A DNA stretch of 64,000 nt. Origin: Paracoccus solventivorans (GTDB lineage: Bacteria > Pseudomonadota > Alphaproteobacteria > Rhodobacterales > Rhodobacteraceae). Both the position numbers and the translations under genes were made by a program. How positions within the stretch are numbered: the first letter of the stretch is position 1; each line of letters begins with the position of its first letter. The notes beneath the pieces are model-generated. The model did no database searches. It had not been told where the DNA came from and saw only the letters and a program-made list of their open reading frames with translations. This document shows, piece after piece, positions 9,051 through 18,212 of the stretch. Where the stretch lies: the NCBI RefSeq assembly GCF_900142875.1, contig NZ_FRCK01000003.1, forward strand, positions 359,938-423,937. The letters are read 5' to 3'.

Positions 9051-9896
9051 ATGCCAGAACTGCCAGAGGTGGAAACCGTGCGCCGCGGCCTCGAGCCGCA
9101 TCTGACCGGCCACAGGCTGGTGCGGGTGGACCAGCGCCGCCCCAACCTGCGCTGGCCGATGCCGCCGGATCTGGTGCAGGTGCTGACCGGCGCGCGGGTG
9201 GAAGGGTTGCGGCGGCGGTCGAAATACATCCTGATCGACCTCGACCGCGATGCGGCCATGCTGCTGCATCTGGGCATGTCCGGCCGCATCCGGGTCGAAG
9301 GCGGGATCCTGGGCGGGTTCCACCACGACGCCAGCCTGCGCGCGCAGCACGACCATCTGGTGCTGACCACGGATGCGGGTGTTACCGTGACGCTGAACGA
9401 CGCGCGCCGCTTCGGGGCGGTCGATCTGGTGCGCCCGGGGCAGGATCACCCGCTGCTGGCCCGGCTGGGGCCGGAACCGCTGGGCGAGGACTTCACCCCC
9501 GGCGTGCTGGCGGCGGCGTTTGCGGGGCGCAAGGCGCCGGTGAAATCGCTGCTGCTGGACCAGCGCATCGTCGCCGGGCTGGGCAATATCTATGTGTGCG
9601 AGGCGCTGTTTCGCGCCGGCATCCATCCCGCGCGCCCCGGCGGCGCGCTTGCCGCGGGCGAGATCGCACCGCTGTGGGGCCATATCCGCGACGTGCTGGC
9701 CGAGGCGATCTTGGCCGGCGGCTCCTCGCTGCGCGACCACCGGCAGGCCTCGGGAGAGATGGGGTATTTCCAGCACGAGTTCCGCGTCTACGGGCGCGAG
9801 GGCGGGGCCTGCCCGACCCCGGGCTGCGGCGGCGTGATCGCCCGGATTGCGCAGTCGGGCCGGTCGAGCTGGTTCTGCCCGCAGTGCCAGCACTGA
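9051..9896 (+). CDS. mutM: Formamidopyrimidine-DNA glycosylase (Fpg/MutM)
   Basis: Removes 8-oxoguanine and formamidopyrimidines from DNA and nicks the abasic site. The catalytic N terminus [16 protein letters not shown] is intact, with proline 2 exposed after Met removal and glutamate 3 next to it. The helix-two-turn-helix region has [17 protein letters not shown]. The C-terminal zinc finger has four cysteines in CPTPGC...FCPQC. At 281 residues the length is standard. The ATG at 9051 is fixed by the requirement for Pro2-Glu3. Confidence 0.97.
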   Translation: MPELPEVETVRRGLEPHLTGHRLVRVDQRRPNLRWPMPPDLVQVLTGARVEGLRRRSKYILIDLDRDAAMLLHLGMSGRIRVEGGILGGFHHDASLRAQHDHLVLTTDAGVTVTLNDARRFGAVDLVRPGQDHPLLARLGPEPLGEDFTPGVLAAAFAGRKAPVKSLLLDQRIVAGLGNIYVCEALFRAGIHPARPGGALAAGEIAPLWGHIRDVLAEAILAGGSSLRDHRQASGEMGYFQHEFRVYGREGGACPTPGCGGVIARIAQSGRSSWFCPQCQH

Positions 9897-10004
9897 CCCT
9901 GCGCGTCGGCCCCCGCGCGCTGGCGCGGCATCGACCGGCTGGCACGCGGGCGTGGGCTTTGGTAACAAGCGCGCGATGCCGCCTAACCCGAGGGACAGTT
10001 TCGC

Positions 10005-10781
10005 ATGGCCTATCAGACCCTGATCGTCGAGAACAACGACCGAGTCGCCCTGATCCGGTTGAACCGGCCCGAGGCGCTGAACGCGCTCAGCGGTGAGCTG
10101 ATTTCCGAGCTGGCGGCGGCGGTGACGGCGGCCGATGCCGACCCGGCGATTCGCTGCATCGTGCTGACCGGCAGCGAGAAAGCCTTTGCCGCCGGCGCCG
10201 ACATCAAGGAAATGGCGGCGAAATCCTATGTGGACGTGCTGACCGGCGACCTGTTCGGCCCCGAGATCGAGCGGATCAACCGCGTCCGCAAGCCGATCAT
10301 CGCCGCGGTCGCGGGCTACGCGCTGGGCGGCGGCTGCGAGCTGGCGATGATGTGCGACTTCATCATCTGCGCGGAAAACGCCAAGTTCGGCCAGCCCGAG
10401 ATCAATCTGGGCGTGATCGCCGGTATCGGCGGCACCCAGCGCCTGACCCGTTTCGTCGGCAAGTCCAAGGCGATGGACATGAACCTGACCGGGCGTTTCA
10501 TGGATGCGGCCGAGGCCGAGCGTTCCGGCCTGGTCAGCCGCGTGGTCCCGGTCGACAAGCTGGTGGATGAGGCGATGGCGGCGGCGCGCAAGATCGCCTC
10601 GAAATCCGCCGTGGCCACCATGGTCGCCAAGGAAGCGGTGAACCGCAGCTATGAGACCACCCTGCGCGAGGGGCTGCTGTACGAGCGCCGCGCCTTCCAC
10701 GCGCTGTTCGCGACCGAGGACCAGAAGGAAGGGATGAGCGCCTTCGCCGAAAAGCGCGAGGCGCAGTTCCGCGACCGCTGA
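10005..10781 (+). CDS. Enoyl-CoA hydratase
   Basis: Crotonase-fold enzyme that hydrates enoyl-CoA in beta-oxidation or related pathways. The 258 residues contain the oxyanion-hole segment AGADIKEM, and the two acid residues of true hydratases: Glu112 in [13 protein letters not shown] and Glu132 in [13 protein letters not shown], 20 residues apart as in characterised hydratases. The same neighbourhood with rpsT and dnaA is common in Rhodobacterales. It is a stand-alone gene; a hairpin with a short T-run follows at 10859. Confidence 0.93.
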   Translation: MAYQTLIVENNDRVALIRLNRPEALNALSGELISELAAAVTAADADPAIRCIVLTGSEKAFAAGADIKEMAAKSYVDVLTGDLFGPEIERINRVRKPIIAAVAGYALGGGCELAMMCDFIICAENAKFGQPEINLGVIAGIGGTQRLTRFVGKSKAMDMNLTGRFMDAAEAERSGLVSRVVPVDKLVDEAMAAARKIASKSAVATMVAKEAVNRSYETTLREGLLYERRAFHALFATEDQKEGMSAFAEKREAQFRDR

Positions 10782-10786
10782 GCGGG

Positions 10787-10816
10787 CTTTCCTTTCGGCG
10801 CGGGCTGGTCTATAGG
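10787..10816 (+). promoter_or_regulatory. Candidate rpsT promoter
   Basis: CTTTCC, 18 bases, TATAGG. The -10 is reasonable; the -35 is poor against TTGACA but the same CTTTCC-N18-TATA arrangement occurs upstream of sufT. It lies 123 bp before the rpsT start. Confidence 0.35.
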
Positions 10817-10858
10817 CCCCGCTGACATGCGCGTGGGCCCGCTTAGGCAAGAATCAGC

Positions 10859-10880
10859 ACCGCTCCTTTTGGGGCGGTTT
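10859..10880 (+). terminator. Hairpin with short T-run between enoyl-CoA hydratase and rpsT
   Basis: ACCGCTCC pairs with GGGGCGGT (one G-T pair) around TTTT and is followed by TT. If transcription starts at the candidate rpsT promoter, this hairpin lies in the rpsT leader and could act as an attenuator rather than the end of the hydratase message. Confidence 0.5.
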
Positions 10881-10938
10881 GCCGGGTCTTTTGCGCACAG
10901 ACACAACCGCAACAGACCGACAGAGAAAACGAACACCC

Positions 10939-11208
10939 ATGGCCAATACCCCCCAGTCCCAGAAACGCGCCCGCCAGACCGAGCGCCGCACCGCCGTCAA
11001 CAAGGCCCGCCGCTCGCGCATCCGCACCTTCCTGCGCAAGGTCGAGGAAGCGATCGCCGGCGGTGACGCGCAGGTCGCGGCCGAGGCGCTGCGGGCGGCG
11101 CAGCCGGAACTGATGCGGGGCGTGACCAAGGGCGTGGTCCACAAGAACACCGCCGCGCGCAAGATGTCGCGGCTGTCGGCCCGCGTGAAGGCGATGACCA
11201 CCGCCTGA
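10939..11208 (+). CDS. rpsT: 30S ribosomal protein S20
   Basis: S20 binds 16S rRNA early in 30S assembly. The 89 residues are Lys/Arg/Ala-rich and match the family: [20 protein letters not shown], then [18 protein letters not shown], and the C-terminal [20 protein letters not shown]. The ATG at 10939 gives the canonical MAN start. No strong Shine-Dalgarno is visible. S20 often represses its own translation. Strong intrinsic terminator at 11274. Confidence 0.97.
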   Translation: MANTPQSQKRARQTERRTAVNKARRSRIRTFLRKVEEAIAGGDAQVAAEALRAAQPELMRGVTKGVVHKNTAARKMSRLSARVKAMTTA

Positions 11209-11273
11209 TTCACCCCTCTGCGGCCCCGGATTTACGGCCCTTTCGACGGGCCGGAAGCGCCGGAATATCCAGC

Positions 11274-11300
11274 ACGCCCCGGTTGTTCCGGGGCGTTTTT
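11274..11300 (+). terminator. Intrinsic terminator of rpsT
   Basis: Nine-pair stem ACGCCCCGG/CCGGGGCGT with a TTGTT loop and five Ts at 11296-11300. A textbook Rho-independent terminator 65 bp after the rpsT stop. Confidence 0.9.
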
Positions 11301-11746
11301 CATGGGGCTTTCCGTCCTGTGGAAGCCGTCCAAATTCCTGTAAAAACTGGAAAATCACCCATCTGCCACAGTCGCGCAGATTCGGGGCGCAAAGGTGCTG
11401 TCAAGCGCATAGTTCGGTTGCAGCCCCGCCGCGCTTGCCGCTAGCCTTGTCGCAGCGATTCACTCGCGACAGGGGGCGATCACCCGGACAGGCCATTTCG
11501 CCGCGTCCGGGCAGGCGCCAGCCGCAACGTTCCGGCTGCCACCGGGCCGTCGCGGCGCGCCGCAGGTCGATCCGGCTGCCACCGGACCGGCCGACCCGGG
11601 AACAGACCGACGGGGCCGCAAGGCCCGGCTCGCGCCCCGCAGCCCGGGGCGCGCGTGGATGGTTCTGTTCCGCTCGTCCCCTGCCGCGGGCGGCCGCATG
11701 TCCTGCCGATGCAACGGCGGGAACCGGGGACAGAAGGGACAAGTCG
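11301..11746. other. Non-coding region upstream of dnaA
   Basis: No gene seen in these 446 bp. The first 100 bp are relatively AT-rich, with runs such as GTAAAAACTGGAAAATCA; the rest is GC-rich. TCCGGCTGCCACCGG occurs twice, at 11531 and 11571, exactly 40 bp apart. An 8-bp inverted repeat GGAACAGA/TCTGTTCC spans 11599-11671. The region must hold the dnaA promoter. I find no good DnaA boxes (TTATCCACA), only three-mismatch matches, so I do not call it an origin. Confidence 0.6.
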
Positions 11747-13123
11747 ATGAACGAACTATGGGCGGGCGTGCGGTCAGAGCTTGAGGCGCGGGTGGGGACG
11801 CATAATTTCGCGACCTGGATCGCACCGCTGGATCTGCGCGCGATCGAGGGCGGCTCTGCCGACATCGCCTGCCCGACCAGGTTCCTGTCCGACTGGGTGT
11901 CGCGCCACTATGCCCGCCCGATTCTCGACGCGCTCAGCAATCAGGGCGCCGAGGTCGAGCGGCTGAACTTCACCATCGCCACCGGCGCCGCCCGCCCCGC
12001 GCCCGCCGCCTCCGCTTCGCCGGCACCGGCGCCCGAACAGCCCGCGGCGCGTGTCCCCGCCCGCGGCATCATGGGCGATGACGAGATGTCGGCCCCGCTC
12101 GATTCCCGCTTCACCTTCGACAATTTCATCGTCGGCAAGCCCAACGAGCTGGCCCATGCCGCCGCCCGCCGCGTGGCCGAGGGCGGCCCCGTCACCTTCA
12201 ACCCGCTGTTCCTTTACGGCGGCGTCGGGCTGGGCAAGACCCACCTGATGCACGCCATCGCCCGCGAACGCCAGGCCCGCGACCCCGAGGCGCGGGTGCT
12301 CTACCTGTCGGCCGAACAGTTCATGTACCGCTTTGTCCGCGCCCTGCGCGAGCGCACGGTGATGAACTTCAAGGAGCTGTTCCGCACCGTCGACCTGCTG
12401 ATGGTCGACGACGTGCAGTTCATCGCCGGCAAGGATTCCACGCAGGAAGAGTTCTTCCATACCTTCAACGCGCTGGTCGACCAGGGCAAGCAGATCGTGA
12501 TTTCCGCCGACCGCGCCCCCGGCGAGATCAAGGACATGGAGGAACGTATCCGCTCGCGCTTGTCCTGCGGGCTGATCGTGGACCTGCACCCCACCGATTA
12601 CGAGCTGCGCCTGTCGATCCTGCAATCCAAGACCGAGCTGTTCCGCGCCACCTATCCGGGGCTGACGCTCTGCGACGGGGTGCTGGAGTTTCTGGCCCAC
12701 CGCATCACCTCGAACGTGCGCGTGCTCGAAGGGGCGCTGCAGCGGCTGTTCGCCTTTGCCAGCCTGACCGGGCACGACATCGACCTGGACATGACCCAGG
12801 AAAGCCTGGCCGACATCCTGCGCGCCTCGGACCGCAAGGTCTCGGTCGAGGAAATCCAGCGCAAGGTGGCGGAACACTACAACATCCGCCTGTCCGATCT
12901 GGTGGGACCCAAGCGGGTGCGCACGCTGGCCCGGCCGCGGCAGATCGCCATGTATCTGGCCAAGCAGATGACCAGCCGCAGCCTGCCGGAAATCGGCCGC
13001 CGCTTCGGCGGGCGCGACCACACCACGATCATGCACGGGGTGCGCAAGATCGAGGAGCTGCGGCGCGAGGATCGCAGCATGGCCGAGGATATCGACCTGC
13101 TGCGCCGCGCGCTCGAGATGTAA
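11747..13123 (+). CDS. dnaA: Chromosomal replication initiator DnaA
   Basis: AAA+ initiator that binds DnaA boxes and melts the origin. The 458 residues show domain I (LWAGVRSELEARVGTHNFAT), an Ala/Pro-rich linker at about 85-105, the AAA+ domain with Walker A GGVGLGKTH at about 158-166 and Walker B LLMVDDVQF at about 216-224, and domain IV with the DNA-binding signature GGRDHTTIMHG at about 421-431. The ATG at 11747 has AGAAGGGA seven bases upstream. Followed by dnaN after 101 bp and then recF, the classical dnaA-dnaN-recF order. Confidence 0.98.
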   Translation: MNELWAGVRSELEARVGTHNFATWIAPLDLRAIEGGSADIACPTRFLSDWVSRHYARPILDALSNQGAEVERLNFTIATGAARPAPAASASPAPAPEQPAARVPARGIMGDDEMSAPLDSRFTFDNFIVGKPNELAHAAARRVAEGGPVTFNPLFLYGGVGLGKTHLMHAIARERQARDPEARVLYLSAEQFMYRFVRALRERTVMNFKELFRTVDLLMVDDVQFIAGKDSTQEEFFHTFNALVDQGKQIVISADRAPGEIKDMEERIRSRLSCGLIVDLHPTDYELRLSILQSKTELFRATYPGLTLCDGVLEFLAHRITSNVRVLEGALQRLFAFASLTGHDIDLDMTQESLADILRASDRKVSVEEIQRKVAEHYNIRLSDLVGPKRVRTLARPRQIAMYLAKQMTSRSLPEIGRRFGGRDHTTIMHGVRKIEELRREDRSMAEDIDLLRRALEM

Positions 13124-13224
13124 GGCTCGGCAAATGCTTGACCGCCGCCGCGCATTGACGGAACGTGGCGCGCGCGCCTGCCGGCCGGCATCGGCGCGCT
13201 GACGACAGACGGGGCCAGGGAACC

Positions 13225-14343
13225 ATGAAATTTTCGATCGAACGCGCGGTGCTCGTCAAGGCGGCCAACCAGGCCCAGTCGGTGGTCGAGCGCCGCAACA
13301 CCATCCCGATTCTGGCCAACGTGCTGATCGAGGCGGGGGCGGATGGCGTCAGCTTCCGCGCCACCGATCTTGACACCGAAATCGTGGACCGCGCCCCCGC
13401 CATGGTGGAACGCCCCGGCGCCACCACGGTCAGCGCGGCGCTGCTGAACGAAATCGCCCGCAAGCTGCCCGACGGGGCGCTGGTCAACATCGCCGCCGAT
13501 GCCGCCACCGCGCGGCTGACCGTGCAGGCGGGGCGCTCGAACTTCAACCTCGCGACGCTGCCGCGCGAGGATTTCCCGGTGATGGCCTCGACCGAATACG
13601 CCGCCAATTTCGCGGCGCCCGCCCCGGTGCTGCGGCGGCTGTTCGACAAGTCGCGGTTTGCGATCTCGACCGAAGAGACCCGCTATTACCTGAACGGCGT
13701 CTACATGCATGTGGCCGAGACCGAGGGCGGCCGGGCCCTGCGCTGCGTGGCGACCGACGGCCACCGGCTGGCCCGCGTCGATGCGGCCCTGCCCGCGGGG
13801 GCTGAATCGATGCCCGGCGTGATCGTGCCGCGCAAGACCGTGGCCGAGCTGCGCAAGCTCTTGGACGACGATGAGGCCGAGATCGCGGTGTCCGTCGGCG
13901 AAACCAAGGTGCGGTTTGCGACGCCGACGATCACCCTGACCTCCAAGGTCATCGACGGCACCTTCCCCGACTACAGCCGGGTGATCCCGCGCGGCAACAC
14001 CCGCCGGCTCGAGGTCGATGCCGCCGATTTCGCCCGCGCCGTGGACCGGGTGGCCACCGTCAGCAGCGAGCGTTCGCGCGCGGTCAAGCTGGCGCTGGAC
14101 GAGGATCGGCTGGTGCTGTCGGTGAACGCCCCCGATGCCGGCGCGGCTGACGAGGAACTGGCCGTGGCCTATGCCGACGAGCCACTGGAGATCGGCTTCA
14201 ACGCCAAATACCTGCAGGAAATCGCCGCCCAGATCGACCGCGAGAACGCGGTGTTCCTGTTCAACGGCTCGGGCGACGCCGCCCTGATCCGCGAGGGCGG
14301 GGACGAATCGGCGGTTTATGTCGTGATGCCGATGCGGGTGTGA
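13225..14343 (+). CDS. dnaN: DNA polymerase III beta subunit (sliding clamp)
   Basis: Ring-shaped clamp that tethers DNA polymerase III and many repair proteins. The 372 residues have the three-domain clamp pattern: MKFSIERAVLVKAANQAQSV at the start, the middle RYYLNGVYMHV and TDGHRLARVDA, and the conserved C-terminal VMPMRV. The ATG at 13225 is chosen because clamps begin MKF; CCAGGGAACC provides a modest Shine-Dalgarno. Its TGA overlaps the recF GTG start. Confidence 0.98.
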   Translation: MKFSIERAVLVKAANQAQSVVERRNTIPILANVLIEAGADGVSFRATDLDTEIVDRAPAMVERPGATTVSAALLNEIARKLPDGALVNIAADAATARLTVQAGRSNFNLATLPREDFPVMASTEYAANFAAPAPVLRRLFDKSRFAISTEETRYYLNGVYMHVAETEGGRALRCVATDGHRLARVDAALPAGAESMPGVIVPRKTVAELRKLLDDDEAEIAVSVGETKVRFATPTITLTSKVIDGTFPDYSRVIPRGNTRRLEVDAADFARAVDRVATVSSERSRAVKLALDEDRLVLSVNAPDAGAADEELAVAYADEPLEIGFNAKYLQEIAAQIDRENAVFLFNGSGDAALIREGGDESAVYVVMPMRV

Positions 14344-15416
14344 CGCTCACCCGGCTGGAGCTTGCGCAATTCCGGTCCTGGCCCCGGCTGGGGCTGGACC
14401 TCGACGACCGGCCGCTGGCGATCTTTGGCCCGAATGGCGCGGGCAAGACCAATATCCTTGAAGCCCTGTCGATGCTGTCCCCCGGCCGCGGCCTGCGCAA
14501 TACCGCCCCCGGCGATCAGGCGCGGCAGGGGCCGGATGCGGGCTGGCGGATCCGGGCGGTGATCGGCGACCATCAGGTGGAAACCGGCGCCAGTCCCGGC
14601 GAATCGCGCAAGCTGACCATCGACGACAAGCCCGCGCCGCAGGTGGCGCTGGGGCGGCTGCTGCGGCTGATCTGGGTCACCCCCGCGATGGACCGGCTGT
14701 GGACCGACCCGCCCGAATCGCGGCGGCGGTTCCTCGACCGGCTGACGCTGAGCCTGATCCCCTCGCATGCGGAAACCGCGCTGGCTTACGAGCGCGCGAT
14801 GCGCGAACGCAACCGCCTGCTGCGCGACGAGATCCGCGACGACCGTTGGTTCCGGGCGCTGGAAACCCGCATGGCGCAGGCGGGGGCAGAGCTGACCGCG
14901 AACCGGCTGGCGGCGCTGGACCGCATCCACGCCGCGCAGGCTAGCGCCGCTACCGGCTTTCCCGCCGCAACGCTGGCGCTGCTGCCGGGCGAGGGCCACG
15001 CCGACGACCCCGACCCGGACAGCATCGCCGCGCGGCTGGCCGCGACCCGCCCCCGCGACATGGCCGCCGGCCGCACCCTGACCGGCCCGCATCGCGCCGA
15101 TCTGGGCGCGCATTGGGGGCCGCAGGACATGCCGGCCGCGCTGAGCTCTACCGGAGAGCAAAAGGCGCTGCTGCTGTCCCTCATCCTCGCCAACGCCCGC
15201 GCGCTGGCGGCAGAGCGCCCGGTGCTGCTGCTCGATGAGGTCGCGGCCCACCTCGACGCCGACCGCCGCGCCGCGCTTTACGATGAAATCACCGCGCTAC
15301 CCGCACAATCCTTCCTGACCAGCACCGGGCGCGAGTTGTTTTCCGCCTTCGGCCCCCGCGCCCGCTACCTGTCGATCCACCGCGACGGCGGCGCCTCAGT
15401 GGCGACCGAGGAATAG
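14340..15416 (+). CDS. recF: DNA replication and repair protein RecF
   Basis: SMC-like ATPase that loads RecA at gaps, with RecO and RecR. The 358 residues contain Walker A FGPNGAGKTNILEA at about residues 29-42, the ABC-type signature LSSTGEQKALLLSL and Walker B VLLLDEVAAHLD. The start is GTG at 14340, overlapping the dnaN stop by 4 bp, so the two are coupled. recO lies only 2 kb further on. The stop codon's last base is also the first base of a short interspersed repeat. Confidence 0.96.
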   Translation: MTLTRLELAQFRSWPRLGLDLDDRPLAIFGPNGAGKTNILEALSMLSPGRGLRNTAPGDQARQGPDAGWRIRAVIGDHQVETGASPGESRKLTIDDKPAPQVALGRLLRLIWVTPAMDRLWTDPPESRRRFLDRLTLSLIPSHAETALAYERAMRERNRLLRDEIRDDRWFRALETRMAQAGAELTANRLAALDRIHAAQASAATGFPAATLALLPGEGHADDPDPDSIAARLAATRPRDMAAGRTLTGPHRADLGAHWGPQDMPAALSSTGEQKALLLSLILANARALAAERPVLLLDEVAAHLDADRRAALYDEITALPAQSFLTSTGRELFSAFGPRARYLSIHRDGGASVATEE

Positions 15417-15440
15417 CTTCTTTCTGGCTCAAATACCCAT
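15416..15440 (-). repeat. Short interspersed element between recF and ade
   Basis: On the minus strand it reads ATGGGTATTTGAGCCAGAAA followed by GAAGC, the short form of the GATATTT/AAGAAG family. It starts at the last base of the recF stop codon and fills the gap between convergent recF and ade. Confidence 0.7.
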
Positions 15441-15441
15441 T

Positions 15442-17226
15442 CTACGCCGACGACATCACCACATCGACCAGCTCGAACCGCGTCACATCCACCAGCCCCA
15501 GGTCGGAAATCCGCAGCTCGGGGATCACCACCAGCGCCAGCAGCACATGCTGCATCACTGCGTTGTTCATGCTGCAACCGCAGTCGCGGATCGCCTGGTT
15601 GACCGCTTCCGCGGCTGCGGCGACCTGCGGGGCCGGGCGGTCGGACATCAGCCCGGCGATGGGCAGTGCGACATGTGCCAGCTCCACGCCGTCGCGGAAC
15701 ACGGTGATGCCGCCGCCCAGCTCGCCCAGCCGCGCGACGGCCGCGGCCATATTGTCGCCGCAGGTGCCGACGACGATCATGTGGTGGCTGTCATGCGCCA
15801 CGGTCGAGGCCACCGCCATCCGGCCCTGATAGCCGAAGCCCTGCACGAATCCGTTGACCACGCCGCCGGTGCCGCGGTGGCGTTCCACCAGCGCGATCCG
15901 CGCCAAGTCGCCCTCGGGCTGCACCGCCCCGTCGCGGACCGGCAGATCGGCGGTCAGCGCCCGTGTCGGGGCCTGGTTCTCGACCACGCCGATCACCCGC
16001 ACCGTCGCGCGGTTGCCCGCGGCCGGCACCCGAAAATCCGCCGCCGCCAGCCGGCGCCCCAGATGCACCGAGTTGCGCGCCGCCTCGGGCCAGTCGATCT
16101 GCGGGCAGTCGACCAGCAGCCGCCCGGATTCCGCCACCACGCGGCCCTGCGCGATCACCAGCTCGACCGGCAGCGCCCGCAGGTCGCTGCTCAGGATCAC
16201 ATCCGCCCGCCGCCCCGGGGTGATCGAGCCCAGCTCTCGTTCCAGCCCGAAATGCCGGGCGGTGTTGATCGTGGCCATCTGGATCGCGATCAGCGGGTCG
16301 CAGCCGCAGTCGATGGCATGGCGCACCACCCGGTCCATATGCCCGTCGTGGACCAGCGTGCCCGCGTGGCAATCGTCGGTGCACAGCATGAAGCCGGCCG
16401 GGTCCAGCCCCTTTTCGGTGATCGCGGTGATCTGCGCCGCCACGTCGTGCCAGGCCGAGCCCAGCCGCAGCATCGCCCCCATCCCCTGCCGCACCCGGGC
16501 GATGGCCTGATGCTCGGCCACGGTTTCGTGGTCGTCGGCCGCGCCCCCCGCGACATAGGCCGCAAAGCTGCGCCCCAGGTCGGGGCTGGCGTAATGCCCG
16601 CCGACCACCTTGCCCGCGGCGCGAGTCGCGGCGATTTCCGACAGCATCGCCGGGTCACCCGCCGCCACGCCGGGAAAGTTCATCATCTCGCCCAGACCCA
16701 CGATGCCTTCCCAGCCCATCGCCTGCGCGACCTCGCCCGCCGTGATCGGGTGGCCGGTGGTTTCCAGCCCGGGGGCCGAGGGCGCGCAGCTGGGCATCTG
16801 GGTCAGCATGGTGATCGGCTGGCGCAGGCTTTCGTCTCGCATCAGCCGCACCCCCTCCAACCCCATCACGTTCGCGATCTCATGCGGGTCGTGCAGGATG
16901 GTGGTGGTGCCGTGCGGGATCACCGCGGCGGCGAAACCGGCCGGCGTCAGCATCCCCGATTCGACATGCATATGCGCGTCGATCAGCCCGGGGATCATGT
17001 AGCGGCCCTGCGCCTCGATCACCTGCGTGTCGGGGCCGATATTGGCTGATGCATCCGCCAGCACGCAGGCGATGCGCCCGTCGGCGATGGCGATGTCGTG
17101 ACCTGCCAGCACCTCGCGCGTGTGCACGTTCACCCATTGCCCGCCGCGGATCACCATGTCGGCGGGGGCGCGTCCCGCGGCGACCTCGACCAGCCGCGCC
17201 TGTGCCTCGATCCATGATTTCAACAT
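15442..17226 (-). CDS. ade: Adenine deaminase
   Basis: Amidohydrolase that converts adenine to hypoxanthine in purine salvage. The 594-residue length matches the AdeC family. The metal-binding motif DAHMHVESGMLTP is at about residues 90-102, with further family segments HDPHEIANVMG, a downstream CTDDCHAG, and the C-terminal half with VASTVAHDSHHMIVVG. The ATG at 17226 (MLKSWIEAQ) has GAAAGGG seven bases upstream; a longer in-frame start would run into the divergent recO. The product could feed the same purine pool as the BMP-type importer at 50-54 kb, but they are not linked. Confidence 0.94.
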   Translation of the reverse strand: MLKSWIEAQARLVEVAAGRAPADMVIRGGQWVNVHTREVLAGHDIAIADGRIACVLADASANIGPDTQVIEAQGRYMIPGLIDAHMHVESGMLTPAGFAAAVIPHGTTTILHDPHEIANVMGLEGVRLMRDESLRQPITMLTQMPSCAPSAPGLETTGHPITAGEVAQAMGWEGIVGLGEMMNFPGVAAGDPAMLSEIAATRAAGKVVGGHYASPDLGRSFAAYVAGGAADDHETVAEHQAIARVRQGMGAMLRLGSAWHDVAAQITAITEKGLDPAGFMLCTDDCHAGTLVHDGHMDRVVRHAIDCGCDPLIAIQMATINTARHFGLERELGSITPGRRADVILSSDLRALPVELVIAQGRVVAESGRLLVDCPQIDWPEAARNSVHLGRRLAAADFRVPAAGNRATVRVIGVVENQAPTRALTADLPVRDGAVQPEGDLARIALVERHRGTGGVVNGFVQGFGYQGRMAVASTVAHDSHHMIVVGTCGDNMAAAVARLGELGGGITVFRDGVELAHVALPIAGLMSDRPAPQVAAAAEAVNQAIRDCGCSMNNAVMQHVLLALVVIPELRISDLGLVDVTRFELVDVVMSSA

Positions 17227-17291
17227 CGCGCGCCCTTTCTTCGCCGGATAATGTCCCAGATTGCGGCAGGCGGCACCGGAAGGAAAGACGG

Positions 17292-18212
17292 ATGGAGTGG
17301 CAGGGCGAGGCAACCGTGATCGCGCGGCGCAGGCACGGCGAACACGCGGTGATCCTGACCGTGCTGGCGCGCGATGCCGGGCTGATCTCGGGGGTGGTGC
17401 CGGGCGGGGCCAGCGTCAAGCGCGCCGCCATGCTGCAACCGGGCAACCGGCTGAGCCTGCGCTGGCGGGCGCGGCTGGACGACCAGCTGGGCAGTTTCTC
17501 GGCGGAACCCGCGCGGGCGCGGCCGGGGCTGATGGCCGATGCCGATGCGCTGGCCGGGCTGAACGCGATCACCGCGCTGATCCGCTGGGCGCTGCCCGAA
17601 CGCGACCCGCACCCGCGGCTGACCGACGCGACCGAGGCCCTGCTGGACGCGATCGAAGCAGGAACCGCGGTGCCAGATGGTGCGGCCGGAGCCGGGGGGC
17701 TGTCTGCCCCCCGCGCCACTTCCGTGGCCTGCTTCGCTGAAAACGGTCCACCGAACCATCCGGCGGGAAAACAGCCTCGTGGGCTGTTTTCTGATCCGCC
17801 TCCTATCCCGGGCGCTCAAGAGCCCCGAGGATATTTCGGTGATGAAGAAACCACGCCCTGGGCCGCCGATTACCTGCGGTGGGAGCTGCTGCTGCTGGAC
17901 GAGCTGGGGTTCGGTCTGTCGCTGGATCGCTGCGCGGTCAGCGGCGCGCGCGAGGGGCTGGCTTGGGTTTCCCCCCGCACCGGCCATGCGGTGACAGGGG
18001 CCGCGGCGGGGGAATGGGCGCCGCGGCTGCTGCCCCTGCCCGCGATCCTCGGCGGGCCTGAGCGGGCAGGGGGGCTGGCCGAGGCGCTGGCGCTGACGGG
18101 GTATTTCCTGGCTGCGCGGCTGGCCGAGGGGCAGGTGGGCCGACCACTGCCCCCTGCAAGGGCGCGGCTGCTGGCCCGGCTGGGGACAGGGAGCCCGGAA
18201 AGCGGCGCCTAA
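17292..18212 (+). CDS. recO: DNA repair protein RecO with in-frame repeat insertion
   Basis: RecO binds single-stranded DNA and, with RecF and RecR, loads RecA at gaps. The N-terminal OB fold (EATVIARRRHGEHAVILTVL) and the C-terminal part (DYLRWELLLLDELGFGLSLD, then CAVSGAREGLAWVSP) are typical. At 306 residues it is about 58 longer than usual. The excess lies at about residues 130-187, is Pro/Gly-rich (for example AENGPPNHPAGKQPRG), and is encoded by a copy of the interspersed repeat found between genes elsewhere in this window. The reading frame is open on both sides, so the protein is probably made and functional. GGAAGGA-type Shine-Dalgarno before the ATG at 17292. Its stop overlaps the convergent flavin reductase stop. 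Confidence 0.93.
   Translation: MEWQGEATVIARRRHGEHAVILTVLARDAGLISGVVPGGASVKRAAMLQPGNRLSLRWRARLDDQLGSFSAEPARARPGLMADADALAGLNAITALIRWALPERDPHPRLTDATEALLDAIEAGTAVPDGAAGAGGLSAPRATSVACFAENGPPNHPAGKQPRGLFSDPPPIPGAQEPRGYFGDEETTPWAADYLRWELLLLDELGFGLSLDRCAVSGAREGLAWVSPRTGHAVTGAAAGEWAPRLLPLPAILGGPERAGGLAEALALTGYFLAARLAEGQVGRPLPPARARLLARLGTGSPESGA
17680..17852 (+). repeat. Long interspersed repeat copy inside recO
   Basis: Contains, in order, GGGGGGCTGTCTGCCCC, GAAAACGGTCCACCGAACC, an AAACAGCC...GGCTGTTTT hairpin, and CCGAGGATATTTCGG followed by GATGAAGAAA. The same blocks in the same order occur at 49556-49700 (reverse strand) and, in part, at 63225-63332. The copy is about 173 bp and has no in-frame stop in the recO frame. 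Confidence 0.82.

Noticed and set aside
6510..10850. Very long open frames (over 850 codons) opposite or across ubiB, ubiE and mutM
   Set aside because: They lie over well-identified genes on the opposite strand, have His/Arg/Gly-rich translations with no family motifs, and arise from the high GC content. Only the mutM part (from 9051) and the ubiE part (to 8993) are real.
11301..11746. Chromosomal origin upstream of dnaA
   Set aside because: No near-consensus DnaA boxes or clear AT-rich unwinding element; in this group the origin is often not next to dnaA.
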